From an uncultured Rickettsiales bacterium (lineage in GTDB: Bacteria; Pseudomonadota; Alphaproteobacteria; UBA8366): a stretch of 31,217 nt of DNA. The notes below the pieces were generated by a model. It made no database searches. It was not told the origin of the DNA and saw only the letters and a list, made by a program, of their open reading frames with translations. The DNA lies in the NCBI GenBank assembly GCA_913046825.1, contig CAJWTF010000030.1, forward strand, positions 1 through 31,217, given 5' to 3'. Below, in pieces: positions 23,695 to 31,217 of this stretch. Positions within the stretch are counted from its first letter, which is position 1; each line of letters starts with the position of its first letter. The position numbers and the translations under genes were made by a program.

Positions 23695-26693
23695 GTCAAA
23701 CTTTTCGCATCGCATCGGGTGGACGTATCGACCGGGAGGCCCGCGTCTACTTTACGTTCGACGGTAAATCTTATTCCGGATATCAAGGCGACACATTGGC
23801 GTCCGCTTTGCTCGCCCATGGTGTTCATCTGATAGGGCGCAGTTTTAAGTATCACCGCCCGCGCGGTATTCTCTCTTCCGGATCCGAGGAGCCGAATGCG
23901 CTGGTCACCATCGGCATCGGCGGACGTGCGACCCCTAATCTACGCGCGACACAGGTCGAACTTTACGATGGGCTTGTCGCCGAGAGTCAAAACCGCTGGC
24001 CGAGCCTTCAATTTGATGCCCATGCAGTCTTCAATGTATTCTCACGCCTCCTTCCCGCCGGATTTTACTATAAGACATTCAAGTGGCCGGCATCGCTGTG
24101 GACGACATATGAGCATTTTATCCGCGGCGCCGCCGGTATGGGCAAGGCACCAGACGAAGGCGACCCGGACCGCTATGACAAGATGCACCGCCACTGCGAC
24201 GTGTTGGTGGTCGGTGCGGGGCCCGCTGGTCTTGCGGCGGCACTCGCTGCGGCTCGGACAGGTGCACGCGTTATTCTAGCGGACGAAGATTCGGAGTTGG
24301 GCGGCAATCTGCTTTCAAGTCATGAGCGCATTGACGGGATCGAGGCGTCGGAATGGCTTGAAGCCGCGCGCGCCGAGCTAGCCTCCATACCCGAAGTGAC
24401 GCTGCTACCGAGAACAACAGTATTCGGATATTACGACCACAACCATCTGACTGCACTGGAACGCATCACCGACCACCTAGCCGCCGCGCCGATAGAGATG
24501 CCACGCCAGCGCCTCTGGAGTTTTCGGGCCAAACAGGTCGTGCTGGCGACGGGCGCCATCGAACGTTCTTTGGTGTTCCGAGATAATGACCGCCCCGGCA
24601 CGATGCTGGCGGGCGCCGCTCACGACTATATACGGCGTTACGGGGTCAAGGTGGGACAACGCGCAGTGGTTTTTACCAGCAACGACACGGCATACCGCTC
24701 TGCTATCGCGCTCGCGGTCGAAGGTGTTGAAGTTTCTGTTTTGGATACACGGGCAGAAGTTTTGGGAATTATACCCCAATTGGCACGTAAGGAAGGTATC
24801 GAAGTCGCCCTCGGACAAGCCATTACCTCCACCTATGGCAAGAATAGGATCGAGGCGGTCGACACCATGTCGTTGAGCGATGACGGCATGACGGTGACGG
24901 GCTCGCCCCGTCGCATCGATTGTGACTCCGTGTTGATGTCTGGGGGATGGAGCCCGACAGTGCATCTTTACTCGCAATCCCAAGGGAAACTATCTTACAA
25001 CTCGGAAATTGGCGCTTTCGTGCCAGGAAAAGCCGCGCAAAAGCAACGCTCGGCCGGTGCCTGTAATGGTGCATTCGATCTCAGCCGTTGTCTCGAAGAA
25101 GGCTGGTATGCCGGTATGGAAGCGGCTGCGGATACCGGATTCGACAAGACCACCGGCACTCATCCGGTCGCGGAAAAAATAGAGACCGGGTCATCGCGTA
25201 ACTTATGGCTGGTGCCGTCGACAGAACCAATCGGGCAAGGCGGGAAACATTTCGTCGACTTTCAAAATGATTCCACTGCCGCCGATATTCAGCTCGCAGC
25301 GCGCGAAGGTTTTGTGTCGATCGAACATATGAAACGCTACACCACGACCGGCATGGGGACCGATCAAGGTAAGGTCGGCAACATCAACGGCCTCGCGATC
25401 TTGGCGCAAGCGGTGGAGAAAGAAGTGGCTGAAGTCGGCGTGACGACTTTCCGATCGCCTTATACTCCGGTTACTTTTGGCGCCATGGCCGGGCCCGATG
25501 TCGGCGCGACATTAGCGGACCCGCTGCGCAAAACACCAATGGATGCGTGGCATGGACGTGCAGGTGCCGAGTTCGAGTTGGTTAGCCAATGGCGGCGGCC
25601 CTTTTATTATCCGAAACCGGGCGAAGGGAAATGGGACGCGGTTCACAGAGAAATCCATGCCGTCCGAAATGCAGTCGGTATTCTGGATGCGACGACGCTC
25701 GGGAAAATCGACATCCAGGGCCCCGATGCGGCGAAGCTTCTCAATTGGGTTTATACCAACAAATGGGACCTTCTGAAGGTGGGTCGATGCCGTTACGGTT
25801 TGATGTGCGGTGAAGACGGTATGATTTTTGACGATGGCGTTACGGCGCGTCTCGGCGAAAACCACTACTTGATGCACACGACAACCAGCAATGCGGCCCA
25901 TGTGCTGAGTTGGCTTGAGGAATGGCTGCAAACTGAATGGCCGGAGATGCAGGTCTTCTGCGCTTCCGTCACGGAGCAATACGCAACGGTTAACCTCGCT
26001 GGCCCGAACGCCCGCGCGCTCTTGGCCTTGCTGACCGAGATGGATATCTCGCCCGAAGCCTTTCCCTTCATGACATGGCGCGAAGGAACCGTCGCTGGTC
26101 TGCCGGCCCGAGTTTTCCGGGTAAGTTTCACGGGCGAGCTAAGTTACGAAATCAATGTTTCGGCGAGCTACGGCATGGACCTTTGGAATGCCTGTGTGAC
26201 CGCTGGTGAGAAATTTGGACTTGCGCCATTCGGGACGGAAGCATTGCACGTGCTGCGCGCAGAAAAGGGTTACATCGCAGTCGGTCAGGACACCGACGGC
26301 ACAGTGACACCAGACGATCTCGGCATGGGCGGTTTAGTCTCAGAGAAAAAGGACTTCCTCGGCAAGCGATCCCTCTCGCGTGCTGACATGACCGTTCCGG
26401 AACGCCGCCAGCTTGTCGGATTGTTGACGACGGACGCCCAAGAGCTGCTACCCGAGGGTGCGCATATCGTGGAGCGCGTTTTGCCGAAACCACCGATGAA
26501 GACACTCGGCCACGTCACATCCAGCTACTTCAGCCCGACACTCGGCCGATCTATCGCGCTCGCCATGCTGGAAAACGGCCGAGCGAAATTGGGTGAACCA
26601 GTCCGCCTTCCCCTAGAGGATGGCCGAACGGTCACGGCAACCGTCACCAGCCCGGTTTTCTTCGATCCGGAAGGAAAGCGCCTCCATGGCTAA
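23691..26693 (+). CDS. soxA: Sarcosine oxidase subunit alpha
   Basis: 1000 aa, full length. The N-terminal 2Fe-2S-ferredoxin-like domain lacks cluster cysteines, as is normal here (DGKSYSGYQGDTLASALLAHG). It is followed by an NAD-binding Rossmann domain with GAGPAGLAAALAAARTGA near residues 176-193, and by a C-terminal GcvT/aminomethyltransferase-like domain from about residue 600 (FSRPFYY-like WRRPFYYPKPGE, DATTLGKIDIQGPDA, FTGELSYEINV, LRAEKGYIAVGQDTDG). That domain receives the imine and transfers the C1 group to tetrahydrofolate, giving methylene-THF. The start overlaps the soxD stop, and the last codons overlap soxG by 8 bp. Confidence 0.95.
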   Translation: MSQTFRIASGGRIDREARVYFTFDGKSYSGYQGDTLASALLAHGVHLIGRSFKYHRPRGILSSGSEEPNALVTIGIGGRATPNLRATQVELYDGLVAESQNRWPSLQFDAHAVFNVFSRLLPAGFYYKTFKWPASLWTTYEHFIRGAAGMGKAPDEGDPDRYDKMHRHCDVLVVGAGPAGLAAALAAARTGARVILADEDSELGGNLLSSHERIDGIEASEWLEAARAELASIPEVTLLPRTTVFGYYDHNHLTALERITDHLAAAPIEMPRQRLWSFRAKQVVLATGAIERSLVFRDNDRPGTMLAGAAHDYIRRYGVKVGQRAVVFTSNDTAYRSAIALAVEGVEVSVLDTRAEVLGIIPQLARKEGIEVALGQAITSTYGKNRIEAVDTMSLSDDGMTVTGSPRRIDCDSVLMSGGWSPTVHLYSQSQGKLSYNSEIGAFVPGKAAQKQRSAGACNGAFDLSRCLEEGWYAGMEAAADTGFDKTTGTHPVAEKIETGSSRNLWLVPSTEPIGQGGKHFVDFQNDSTAADIQLAAREGFVSIEHMKRYTTTGMGTDQGKVGNINGLAILAQAVEKEVAEVGVTTFRSPYTPVTFGAMAGPDVGATLADPLRKTPMDAWHGRAGAEFELVSQWRRPFYYPKPGEGKWDAVHREIHAVRNAVGILDATTLGKIDIQGPDAAKLLNWVYTNKWDLLKVGRCRYGLMCGEDGMIFDDGVTARLGENHYLMHTTTSNAAHVLSWLEEWLQTEWPEMQVFCASVTEQYATVNLAGPNARALLALLTEMDISPEAFPFMTWREGTVAGLPARVFRVSFTGELSYEINVSASYGMDLWNACVTAGEKFGLAPFGTEALHVLRAEKGYIAVGQDTDGTVTPDDLGMGGLVSEKKDFLGKRSLSRADMTVPERRQLVGLLTTDAQELLPEGAHIVERVLPKPPMKTLGHVTSSYFSPTLGRSIALAMLENGRAKLGEPVRLPLEDGRTVTATVTSPVFFDPEGKRLHG

Positions 26694-27285
26694 TCCCACA
26701 CAACGCCAGGGCCCGCTCGATCACCTCGGCCTCGCCGCGCGTGCCCAAACAGGGAATGAAAACGGCGTCCATCTTACGGTCTTACCGGTGCCGCAAATCA
26801 TCGAATTGCGTGGTACCTGGAGCGACACGTTCGCCAGTGCTGTCCAACAAGTACTTGGAGTGAACATCCCGTTGGAATCTCCCGGCACGACAAAGAGTGA
26901 TGCCCTCATCGTGTTTTGGATGGGGCCGGATCGCTGGTGGCTCATCGGTTGCGACGCCGCTCTGCCACCTGCAAACGAACTCCGCCAAAAGCTCGCAGCC
27001 TTTCACGCGGCGGTGGTAGAGGTTGGTGATGCTTTTGCTGCTGTTGAGGTCGCCGGACCAAAATCACGCGACGTGCTCGCCAAAGGCTGCACAATCGACC
27101 TGCATCCACGAGCATTTAAGACCGGCTCCGTCGTTCAAACCAATTTGGCCAAGGCACAGATCGCGCTATATCAGATAGACGAAACAACATATCGGATATT
27201 CGCCCGTCGGTCCTTTGCAGAGTATCTTTGGACCTGGCTCGAAGATGCCGGAATGGAGTACGGCGTTTCCATCGAAACCGTCTGA
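26686..27285 (+). CDS. soxG: Sarcosine oxidase subunit gamma
   Basis: 199 aa. Matches the gamma subunit (SoxG, GcvT-like fold): ELRGTWSDTFASAVQQVLG, then GPDRWWLIG, VVEVGDAFAAVEVAGPKSRDVLAKGC and DLHPRAFKTGSVVQTNLAKAQIALYQ, and the C-terminal FARRSFAEYLWTWLEDA. The frame is open earlier, but the ATG at 26686, overlapping the soxA stop, gives the family N-terminus. No formyl-THF deformylase or serine hydroxymethyltransferase gene follows, so C1 processing genes are elsewhere. Confidence 0.93.
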   Translation: MANPTQRQGPLDHLGLAARAQTGNENGVHLTVLPVPQIIELRGTWSDTFASAVQQVLGVNIPLESPGTTKSDALIVFWMGPDRWWLIGCDAALPPANELRQKLAAFHAAVVEVGDAFAAVEVAGPKSRDVLAKGCTIDLHPRAFKTGSVVQTNLAKAQIALYQIDETTYRIFARRSFAEYLWTWLEDAGMEYGVSIETV

Positions 27286-27322
27286 TCAAGACTGCTCACC
27301 TTTCACGAAACGGGATACAGCC

Positions 27323-27952
27323 ATGTTCTATGAACCTGGGAAGACCGATCACGGCTTATCGAAGAATCCTTTCAACAGCCTGGTCATTCCACGCCCCATC
27401 GGCTGGATCACTTCCGTCGACACTGCCGGAATCGTAAATCTAGCACCCTACAGCTTCTTCAACGCCGTCTCCTATCGCCCGCCGATGGTGATGTTCTCCG
27501 CCAGTCGCGGAAGTTCGTCGCCCGACGACGATCACAAGGATTCTCAGCGCAATATCGAAGAGACCGGCGAATTCGTCTGCAACATCACCACCTGGGAGAC
27601 CCGCGAGGCGATGAACGCGACAGCGGCGAACGTTGGCAAGGACGTCGATGAACTGGCGCTGGCCGGGCTCACTGCGGAAGCATCCGTAACGGTAAAGCCC
27701 CCGCGCGTCGCAGAAGTGCCGGTGCATCTCGAGTGCAATTTCATCAAGACGGTTGAGCTTCCGGGAGACGGCCCGGACGACGTCTATTGCGTTATTTTCG
27801 GACAAGTCGTCGGCATTCATATCAAGGACGATTTCATCACCAAGGATGGCCAGGTCGACGTCGGCAAGATGCTACCAATTGCCCGACTTGGATATCAGGA
27901 CTATGCAGTCGTGAATTCTGACACAATCTTTTCTATGCAGCGTCCCGAATAA
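27323..27952 (+). CDS. Flavin reductase-like FMN-binding domain protein
   Basis: 209 aa. Split-barrel FMN-binding protein of the flavin reductase-like type: FNSLVIPRPIGWITSVD, NLAPYSFFNAVSYRPPMVMFS, DSQRNIEETGEFVCNIT, HLECNFIKTVELPG, and YCVIFGQVVGIHI. The C-terminal half has the usual IARLGYQDYAVV ending. It might reduce flavin for a monooxygenase or act as an oxidoreductase itself. The frame is open upstream into soxG, but ATG 27323 begins the family domain. It follows soxG by 37 bp in the same direction. No monooxygenase is adjacent; the nearest flavin-dependent candidate is the LLM protein at 10174-11244, far away. Confidence 0.9.
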   Translation: MFYEPGKTDHGLSKNPFNSLVIPRPIGWITSVDTAGIVNLAPYSFFNAVSYRPPMVMFSASRGSSSPDDDHKDSQRNIEETGEFVCNITTWETREAMNATAANVGKDVDELALAGLTAEASVTVKPPRVAEVPVHLECNFIKTVELPGDGPDDVYCVIFGQVVGIHIKDDFITKDGQVDVGKMLPIARLGYQDYAVVNSDTIFSMQRPE

Positions 27953-27997
27953 ACGACGGCGCACCAAAACAATAACGATCTAGGGAACCTTACGGGC

Positions 27998-30106
27998 ATG
28001 TCCGATCTCCTCAAAAGTGCTGAAACACTCAACGCAATGTTCTGGCCACGGGCTTGCGCCGTTCTCGGCGCCTCCGACAATCCGAGTAAAATCGGCGGTA
28101 TTCCCGTCCGGTTCTTCAAAGAATACGGCTACGAAGGCGACTTCTATCCGATCAACCCAACCCGCGACACGGTCCAAGGACTGCCCGCTTTCCCCAGTAT
28201 TGAGGATGTCGATGGCCCGGTCGATATGGCGATCATGGCGGTGCCTGAGCATTTGGCGCTAGAGACCGCCGAGGCCTGTGCCCGAAAGGGTGTAAAGGCG
28301 TTGGTCACGTTGACGTCCGGTTTTGCCGAAGCGGGCGAACAAGGTATCGCAAATCAAGCCCGCCTCAAGAAGATCGGCAAGGACGCCGGAATGCGTATTA
28401 TCGGGCCGAACTGTCTCGGATACTTCAACCCGAAGAACCACATCTATGCGACTTTTTCGACCAGCTTCACTCACGGTATGCCCAAGGTCGGCAATGTCGG
28501 CATGGTCAGCCAATCCGGCGCCTTCGGCTCGCACTGCTTCGTGCTTGGCCGCGAGAAGGGCATCGGGTTCTCCTATTGGGTGACGACAGGCAACGAAGTC
28601 GATGTTGACGTCGCCGAATGCATCGCCTTCATGTCGCAAGACCCGGGCACTGACGTCATCTGTGCCTATATCGAAGGCTGCAAGGACGGCGCACGCCTGG
28701 AGGAAGCCCTGCGCCTCGCCTACGAAGCGCGGAAGCCGGTGCTGATCCAAAAGGTCGGGCGCTCTGACGTCGGCACCCAGGCAGCTGCCTCTCACACAGC
28801 GTCTCTCACCGGTGCCGATCAAGTCTATGACGCGGTGTTCGAGCGTTATAACGCCTATCGCTGCCTCACGGTCGACGAATTGATCGACATCACCCACGCG
28901 GCGAGCAACGGCGTGCTGCCGAAAGGCCGCAACGTCGCGGTCGGATCGATCTCCGGTGGTGCCGCCGTCATGATGGCAGACGCGGCCTCCGATGCGGGGC
29001 TGGAAATGGAACCTCTGCCTGATGCGGCACAGGCGAAACTAAAGGAACTCATTCCCTTCGCCGGCACGCGCAACCCGGTCGATTTCACGGCGATGGTCTA
29101 TAACGACCTGTCGCTGATCACCAAAAACTTCGATGTTATCCTTGGCGAAGGCAATTACGACGCCGTCGTCGGATTCTTTGCTTTCCTGGCCTATTCAGAA
29201 AAATTGTCGGAATCGATTATCGAAGCCTTGAAGCCAATACGCGAGAAATATCCGGACGCACTGATCCTCATGTCGGTCACGGGGCCGAAACACGTTCTCG
29301 ACAAATTCGAGGACGCGGGCTTCCCATGTATCGCGGAGCCGTATCGCGCGCTTGAGGTCGTGGCGGCCCTCGCCAAGATCGAGGAAGGTTTTCAGAAGGG
29401 CCTACCGTCAATCGAAGGAATGCCAGAAGCGCCAACCCTCATGCCCGGCAAGTATAACGAGATGGAAGCCAAGGCAATGCTTGCCGAGGCAGGCGTGCCG
29501 AGCGCCCAAGAAAAACTCACCAACAGTGCCGATGACGCCGCTAGCGCAGCGTCTGAGATCGGCTATCCCGTTGTAATGAAGATCGTTTCTCCCGATATCC
29601 TGCATAAGACGGAGATCGGCGGCGTGGCCCTCGGCCTTGCCGATGACGGGGCGGTAATATCTGCCTATAACGAGATCATGGAGCGGGCAAAAGTTGCCTA
29701 TCCCAACGCCAGGATCGACGGCATTATGGTTGGCCGCATGCTCACCAACGGCACAGAAATGATTCTCGGCGTGCAAAGCGATGTGGTCTTCGGCCCGGTC
29801 GTGATGGCGGGTCTCGGCGGTATCTTTACTGAAGTCCTGAAAGACGTGACCTTCATGCGCGCGCCCTTCGGCAAGCGTGAAGCCATGGAAATGATCGACC
29901 GCTTGAAAGGTTCCGCCATTCTCAAAGGCGCGCGCGGCACACAAAAAGCCGACATCGAAGCGGTTGCGGAAGCTATCGCCCGCGTCTCCGTCTTCGCCGA
30001 CAAAAACGCCAACGTGCTCGACAGCATCGACGTCAACCCCCTGCTAGTCCTACCCGAAGGCGAAGGGGCGGTGGCACTCGACGGGTTGATCGTCACGAAG
30101 GAGTAA
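27998..30106 (+). CDS. NDP-forming acyl-CoA synthetase (acetate-CoA ligase, ADP-forming type)
   Basis: 702 aa, with fused alpha and beta parts. The N-terminal CoA-binding Rossmann domain is AVLGASDNPSKIGGIPVRF, with the GPNCLGYFNP and SQSGAFGSH blocks. The succinyl-CoA synthetase-like domain has the phosphorylatable H266 in AASHTASLTGAD. The C-terminal ATP-grasp domain starts near residue 475 with YPVVMKIVSPDILHKTEIGGV and includes FGPVVMAGLGGIFTEVLKD. It interconverts acyl-CoA plus NDP and phosphate with free acid plus NTP. Located 45 bp after the flavin reductase-like gene and 3 bp before the cyclodeaminase-like gene. The acyl substrate is unknown; related proteins act on acetate, propionate, aryl acids, DMSP-like compounds and others. 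Confidence 0.9.
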   Translation: MSDLLKSAETLNAMFWPRACAVLGASDNPSKIGGIPVRFFKEYGYEGDFYPINPTRDTVQGLPAFPSIEDVDGPVDMAIMAVPEHLALETAEACARKGVKALVTLTSGFAEAGEQGIANQARLKKIGKDAGMRIIGPNCLGYFNPKNHIYATFSTSFTHGMPKVGNVGMVSQSGAFGSHCFVLGREKGIGFSYWVTTGNEVDVDVAECIAFMSQDPGTDVICAYIEGCKDGARLEEALRLAYEARKPVLIQKVGRSDVGTQAAASHTASLTGADQVYDAVFERYNAYRCLTVDELIDITHAASNGVLPKGRNVAVGSISGGAAVMMADAASDAGLEMEPLPDAAQAKLKELIPFAGTRNPVDFTAMVYNDLSLITKNFDVILGEGNYDAVVGFFAFLAYSEKLSESIIEALKPIREKYPDALILMSVTGPKHVLDKFEDAGFPCIAEPYRALEVVAALAKIEEGFQKGLPSIEGMPEAPTLMPGKYNEMEAKAMLAEAGVPSAQEKLTNSADDAASAASEIGYPVVMKIVSPDILHKTEIGGVALGLADDGAVISAYNEIMERAKVAYPNARIDGIMVGRMLTNGTEMILGVQSDVVFGPVVMAGLGGIFTEVLKDVTFMRAPFGKREAMEMIDRLKGSAILKGARGTQKADIEAVAEAIARVSVFADKNANVLDSIDVNPLLVLPEGEGAVALDGLIVTKE
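30098..30103 (+). promoter_or_regulatory. Ribosome-binding site fixing a TTG start
   Basis: AAGGAG lies across the end of the acyl-CoA synthetase gene, 6 bases before the TTG at 30110. There is no in-frame ATG or GTG nearby that would keep the family N-terminus, so this site supports the rare start codon. Confidence 0.65.
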
Positions 30107-30109
30107 TCC

Positions 30110-31090
30110 TTGCCCTCACACCCCATACGCTATCTCAACGCGGCGGCTCTCGACGGGCTCTGCCTTGGGATGGGCGAGATTGTCGATATTCTGGAAGAGC
30201 TTTTCCGGGAGAAGGCAGAGGGCGAGTTGTTCATGCCGCCGAAGATATTCTTCCATCGGCACGGGCCGCGCTTTTATAGCGCCATGGCAAGCGCTGCCCC
30301 GGCGCTAGGTTTTGCCGGGTGCAAGTGGCAGAGCGGTGATCCGGACAATCCGGCACGCGATCTGCCTTATATCCAAGGGCTCTATATCCTGACCGAGGAC
30401 GCTACCGGGCAGATGGTGGCGCTGATGGATGCAAAGTGGATCACGGGGCGGCGGACGGCGGCGGCCTCCGCACTGGTTGCCCGTCATCTTGCGAAGGCCC
30501 GGGACGCCACGCTCGCTATTCTCGGATGTGGGTTACAGGGTCGCGCTCATCTCGAGGCGATCAAGGGCGAGGTCCCTTCCCTGTCACACTGCCGAGCATA
30601 CGATATCGTTCCAGAGCGCCAGGCCCTCTATGTCGAAGAAATGAACAGCCAATACGGCATGATCGTCGAGGGTGCTACCGATGCGGAAGCCGCCGTACGT
30701 GGTGCTGATATCATCGTCACCGGCGGGCCGATCAGCGAGAAACGCACGCCAACATTGATCCCGGATTGGGTGTCGCCTGGGGCACTGCTGATCACCATTG
30801 ACTACGATTCCTATGTGACCGATGCCTGCATCACCAACATGGACCTGGTTCTGACCGACGATCGCGGGCAGATCGAAGACGCCCGGATCAATGAGGGAAA
30901 ATTTCCCGGTGTCTCCCGCATCGATGCCGACAACGCGGAATTGATCGCGCATGGGAAAGGCCGCCGTGAGGACGACACTCAACGCGTCCTCGCCTTCAAC
31001 CTTGGTATCGCCTTGGAAGACGTGGCTACAGCGGCGGAGATTTATCGGCGAGCAGAAGCTACTGATGCCGGTGTTGTGCTGGAAGCCTAG
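30110..31090 (+). CDS. Ornithine cyclodeaminase / mu-crystallin family protein
   Basis: 326 aa with a TTG start supported by AAGGAG 6 bases upstream. The N-terminal dimerisation part contains FMPPKIFFHRHGPRFYSAM and GCKWQSGDPDNPARDLPYIQG. The Rossmann domain has ATLAILGCGLQGRAHLEAI (residues about 141-159), preceded by LMDAKWITGRRTAAASALVA, the canonical family signature with Arg/Thr and Ala residues. Activity could be ornithine cyclodeaminase, alanine dehydrogenase or ketimine reductase; the family does not allow a choice. It starts 3 bp after the acyl-CoA synthetase gene, so the two should be co-translated. The stop overlaps the convergent ccoS stop. Confidence 0.9.
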   Translation: MPSHPIRYLNAAALDGLCLGMGEIVDILEELFREKAEGELFMPPKIFFHRHGPRFYSAMASAAPALGFAGCKWQSGDPDNPARDLPYIQGLYILTEDATGQMVALMDAKWITGRRTAAASALVARHLAKARDATLAILGCGLQGRAHLEAIKGEVPSLSHCRAYDIVPERQALYVEEMNSQYGMIVEGATDAEAAVRGADIIVTGGPISEKRTPTLIPDWVSPGALLITIDYDSYVTDACITNMDLVLTDDRGQIEDARINEGKFPGVSRIDADNAELIAHGKGRREDDTQRVLAFNLGIALEDVATAAEIYRRAEATDAGVVLEA

Positions 31091-31217
31091 CGATCCTCGT
31101 CGTCGTAGAGAATGCGTTCCGCCGCACCGTCCAGATCATCGAACTGACCTGAACGCAATGCCCAGAGAAAGGCCGCAAGACAGTGTAATCCCAGAAGCAA
31201 CGCTGCCGGGGTTGCTC
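31087..31217 (-). CDS. ccoS: cbb3-type cytochrome oxidase assembly protein CcoS, 3' part
   Basis: Reading from the right edge, 43 codons end in TAG at 31089-31087. The visible sequence has the end of a transmembrane helix (LHCLAAFLWALRSGQFDDL) followed by a short acidic tail (GAAERILYDDED). The LWALRSGQ(F/Y)DDLxGAAxRIL signature is diagnostic of CcoS, needed for copper/heme insertion into cbb3 oxidase. The 5' end lies beyond the window. The stop shares the CTAG with the cyclodeaminase-like gene. This points to a ccoGHIS cluster on the right, and so to microaerobic respiration in this organism. Confidence 0.85.
   Translation of the reverse strand, partial: ATPAALLLGLHCLAAFLWALRSGQFDDLDGAAERILYDDEDR

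Overview
The window looks like chromosomal DNA of a moderately GC-rich alphaproteobacterium, probably Rhodospirillales-like. This is inferred from the heterotetrameric sarcosine oxidase operon in the order soxB-D-A-G, a CbtBA cobalt transporter, a CcoS-type cbb3 oxidase assembly gene at the right edge, and alphaproteobacterial-style metabolic paralogs. No phage, plasmid, IS element, tRNA, rRNA or CRISPR array is visible. The content is dense metabolic and transport genes.

Layout. (a) 1-1771, minus: an SDR and a MaoC-type hydratase that together match the two catalytic domains of the peroxisomal multifunctional enzyme MFE-2; the hydratase runs off the left edge. (b) 1901-2747, minus: a decayed Crp/Fnr regulator with one frameshift and two in-frame stops. 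(c) 2805-5272: a DUF427 protein divergent from an IlvD/Edd sugar-acid dehydratase. (d) 5562-6471: cbtB-cbtA. (e) 6473-10184: a compact divergent cluster with a phosphosulfolactate synthase (ComA)-like protein and a GST-like protein on the minus strand, and an MBL-fold hydrolase and a GrdB/PrdB-like protein on the plus strand. The last gene is interrupted by an in-frame TGA followed by a good bacterial SECIS-like hairpin, and I read it as a selenoprotein. (f) 10174-13244, minus: a luciferase-like flavin monooxygenase, an aldo/keto reductase and a TauD-type dioxygenase. (g) 13391-16912: two tandem gamma-glutamyltransferase-family paralogs of identical length. (h) 16915-21990, minus: tetR - adaptor - RND permease efflux operon with a perfect 16-bp palindrome in its promoter region. 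(i) 22157-31090, plus: soxB-soxD-soxA-soxG, a flavin reductase-like protein, an NDP-forming acyl-CoA synthetase and an ornithine cyclodeaminase-family enzyme. (j) 31087-31217, minus: the 3' part of ccoS.

The genes suggest a heterotroph using methylated amines (sarcosine oxidation to glycine and a C1 unit), sugar acids and CoA-linked carboxylates. The most notable content is the selenoprotein and its thiol- and sulfonate-flavoured neighbourhood (ComA-like, GST-like, MBL-fold, LLM flavoenzyme, TauD). These may form an undescribed organosulfur or thiol pathway, but that link is inferred from gene proximity only. The selenoprotein call implies that selA, selB, selC and selD lie elsewhere in the genome.
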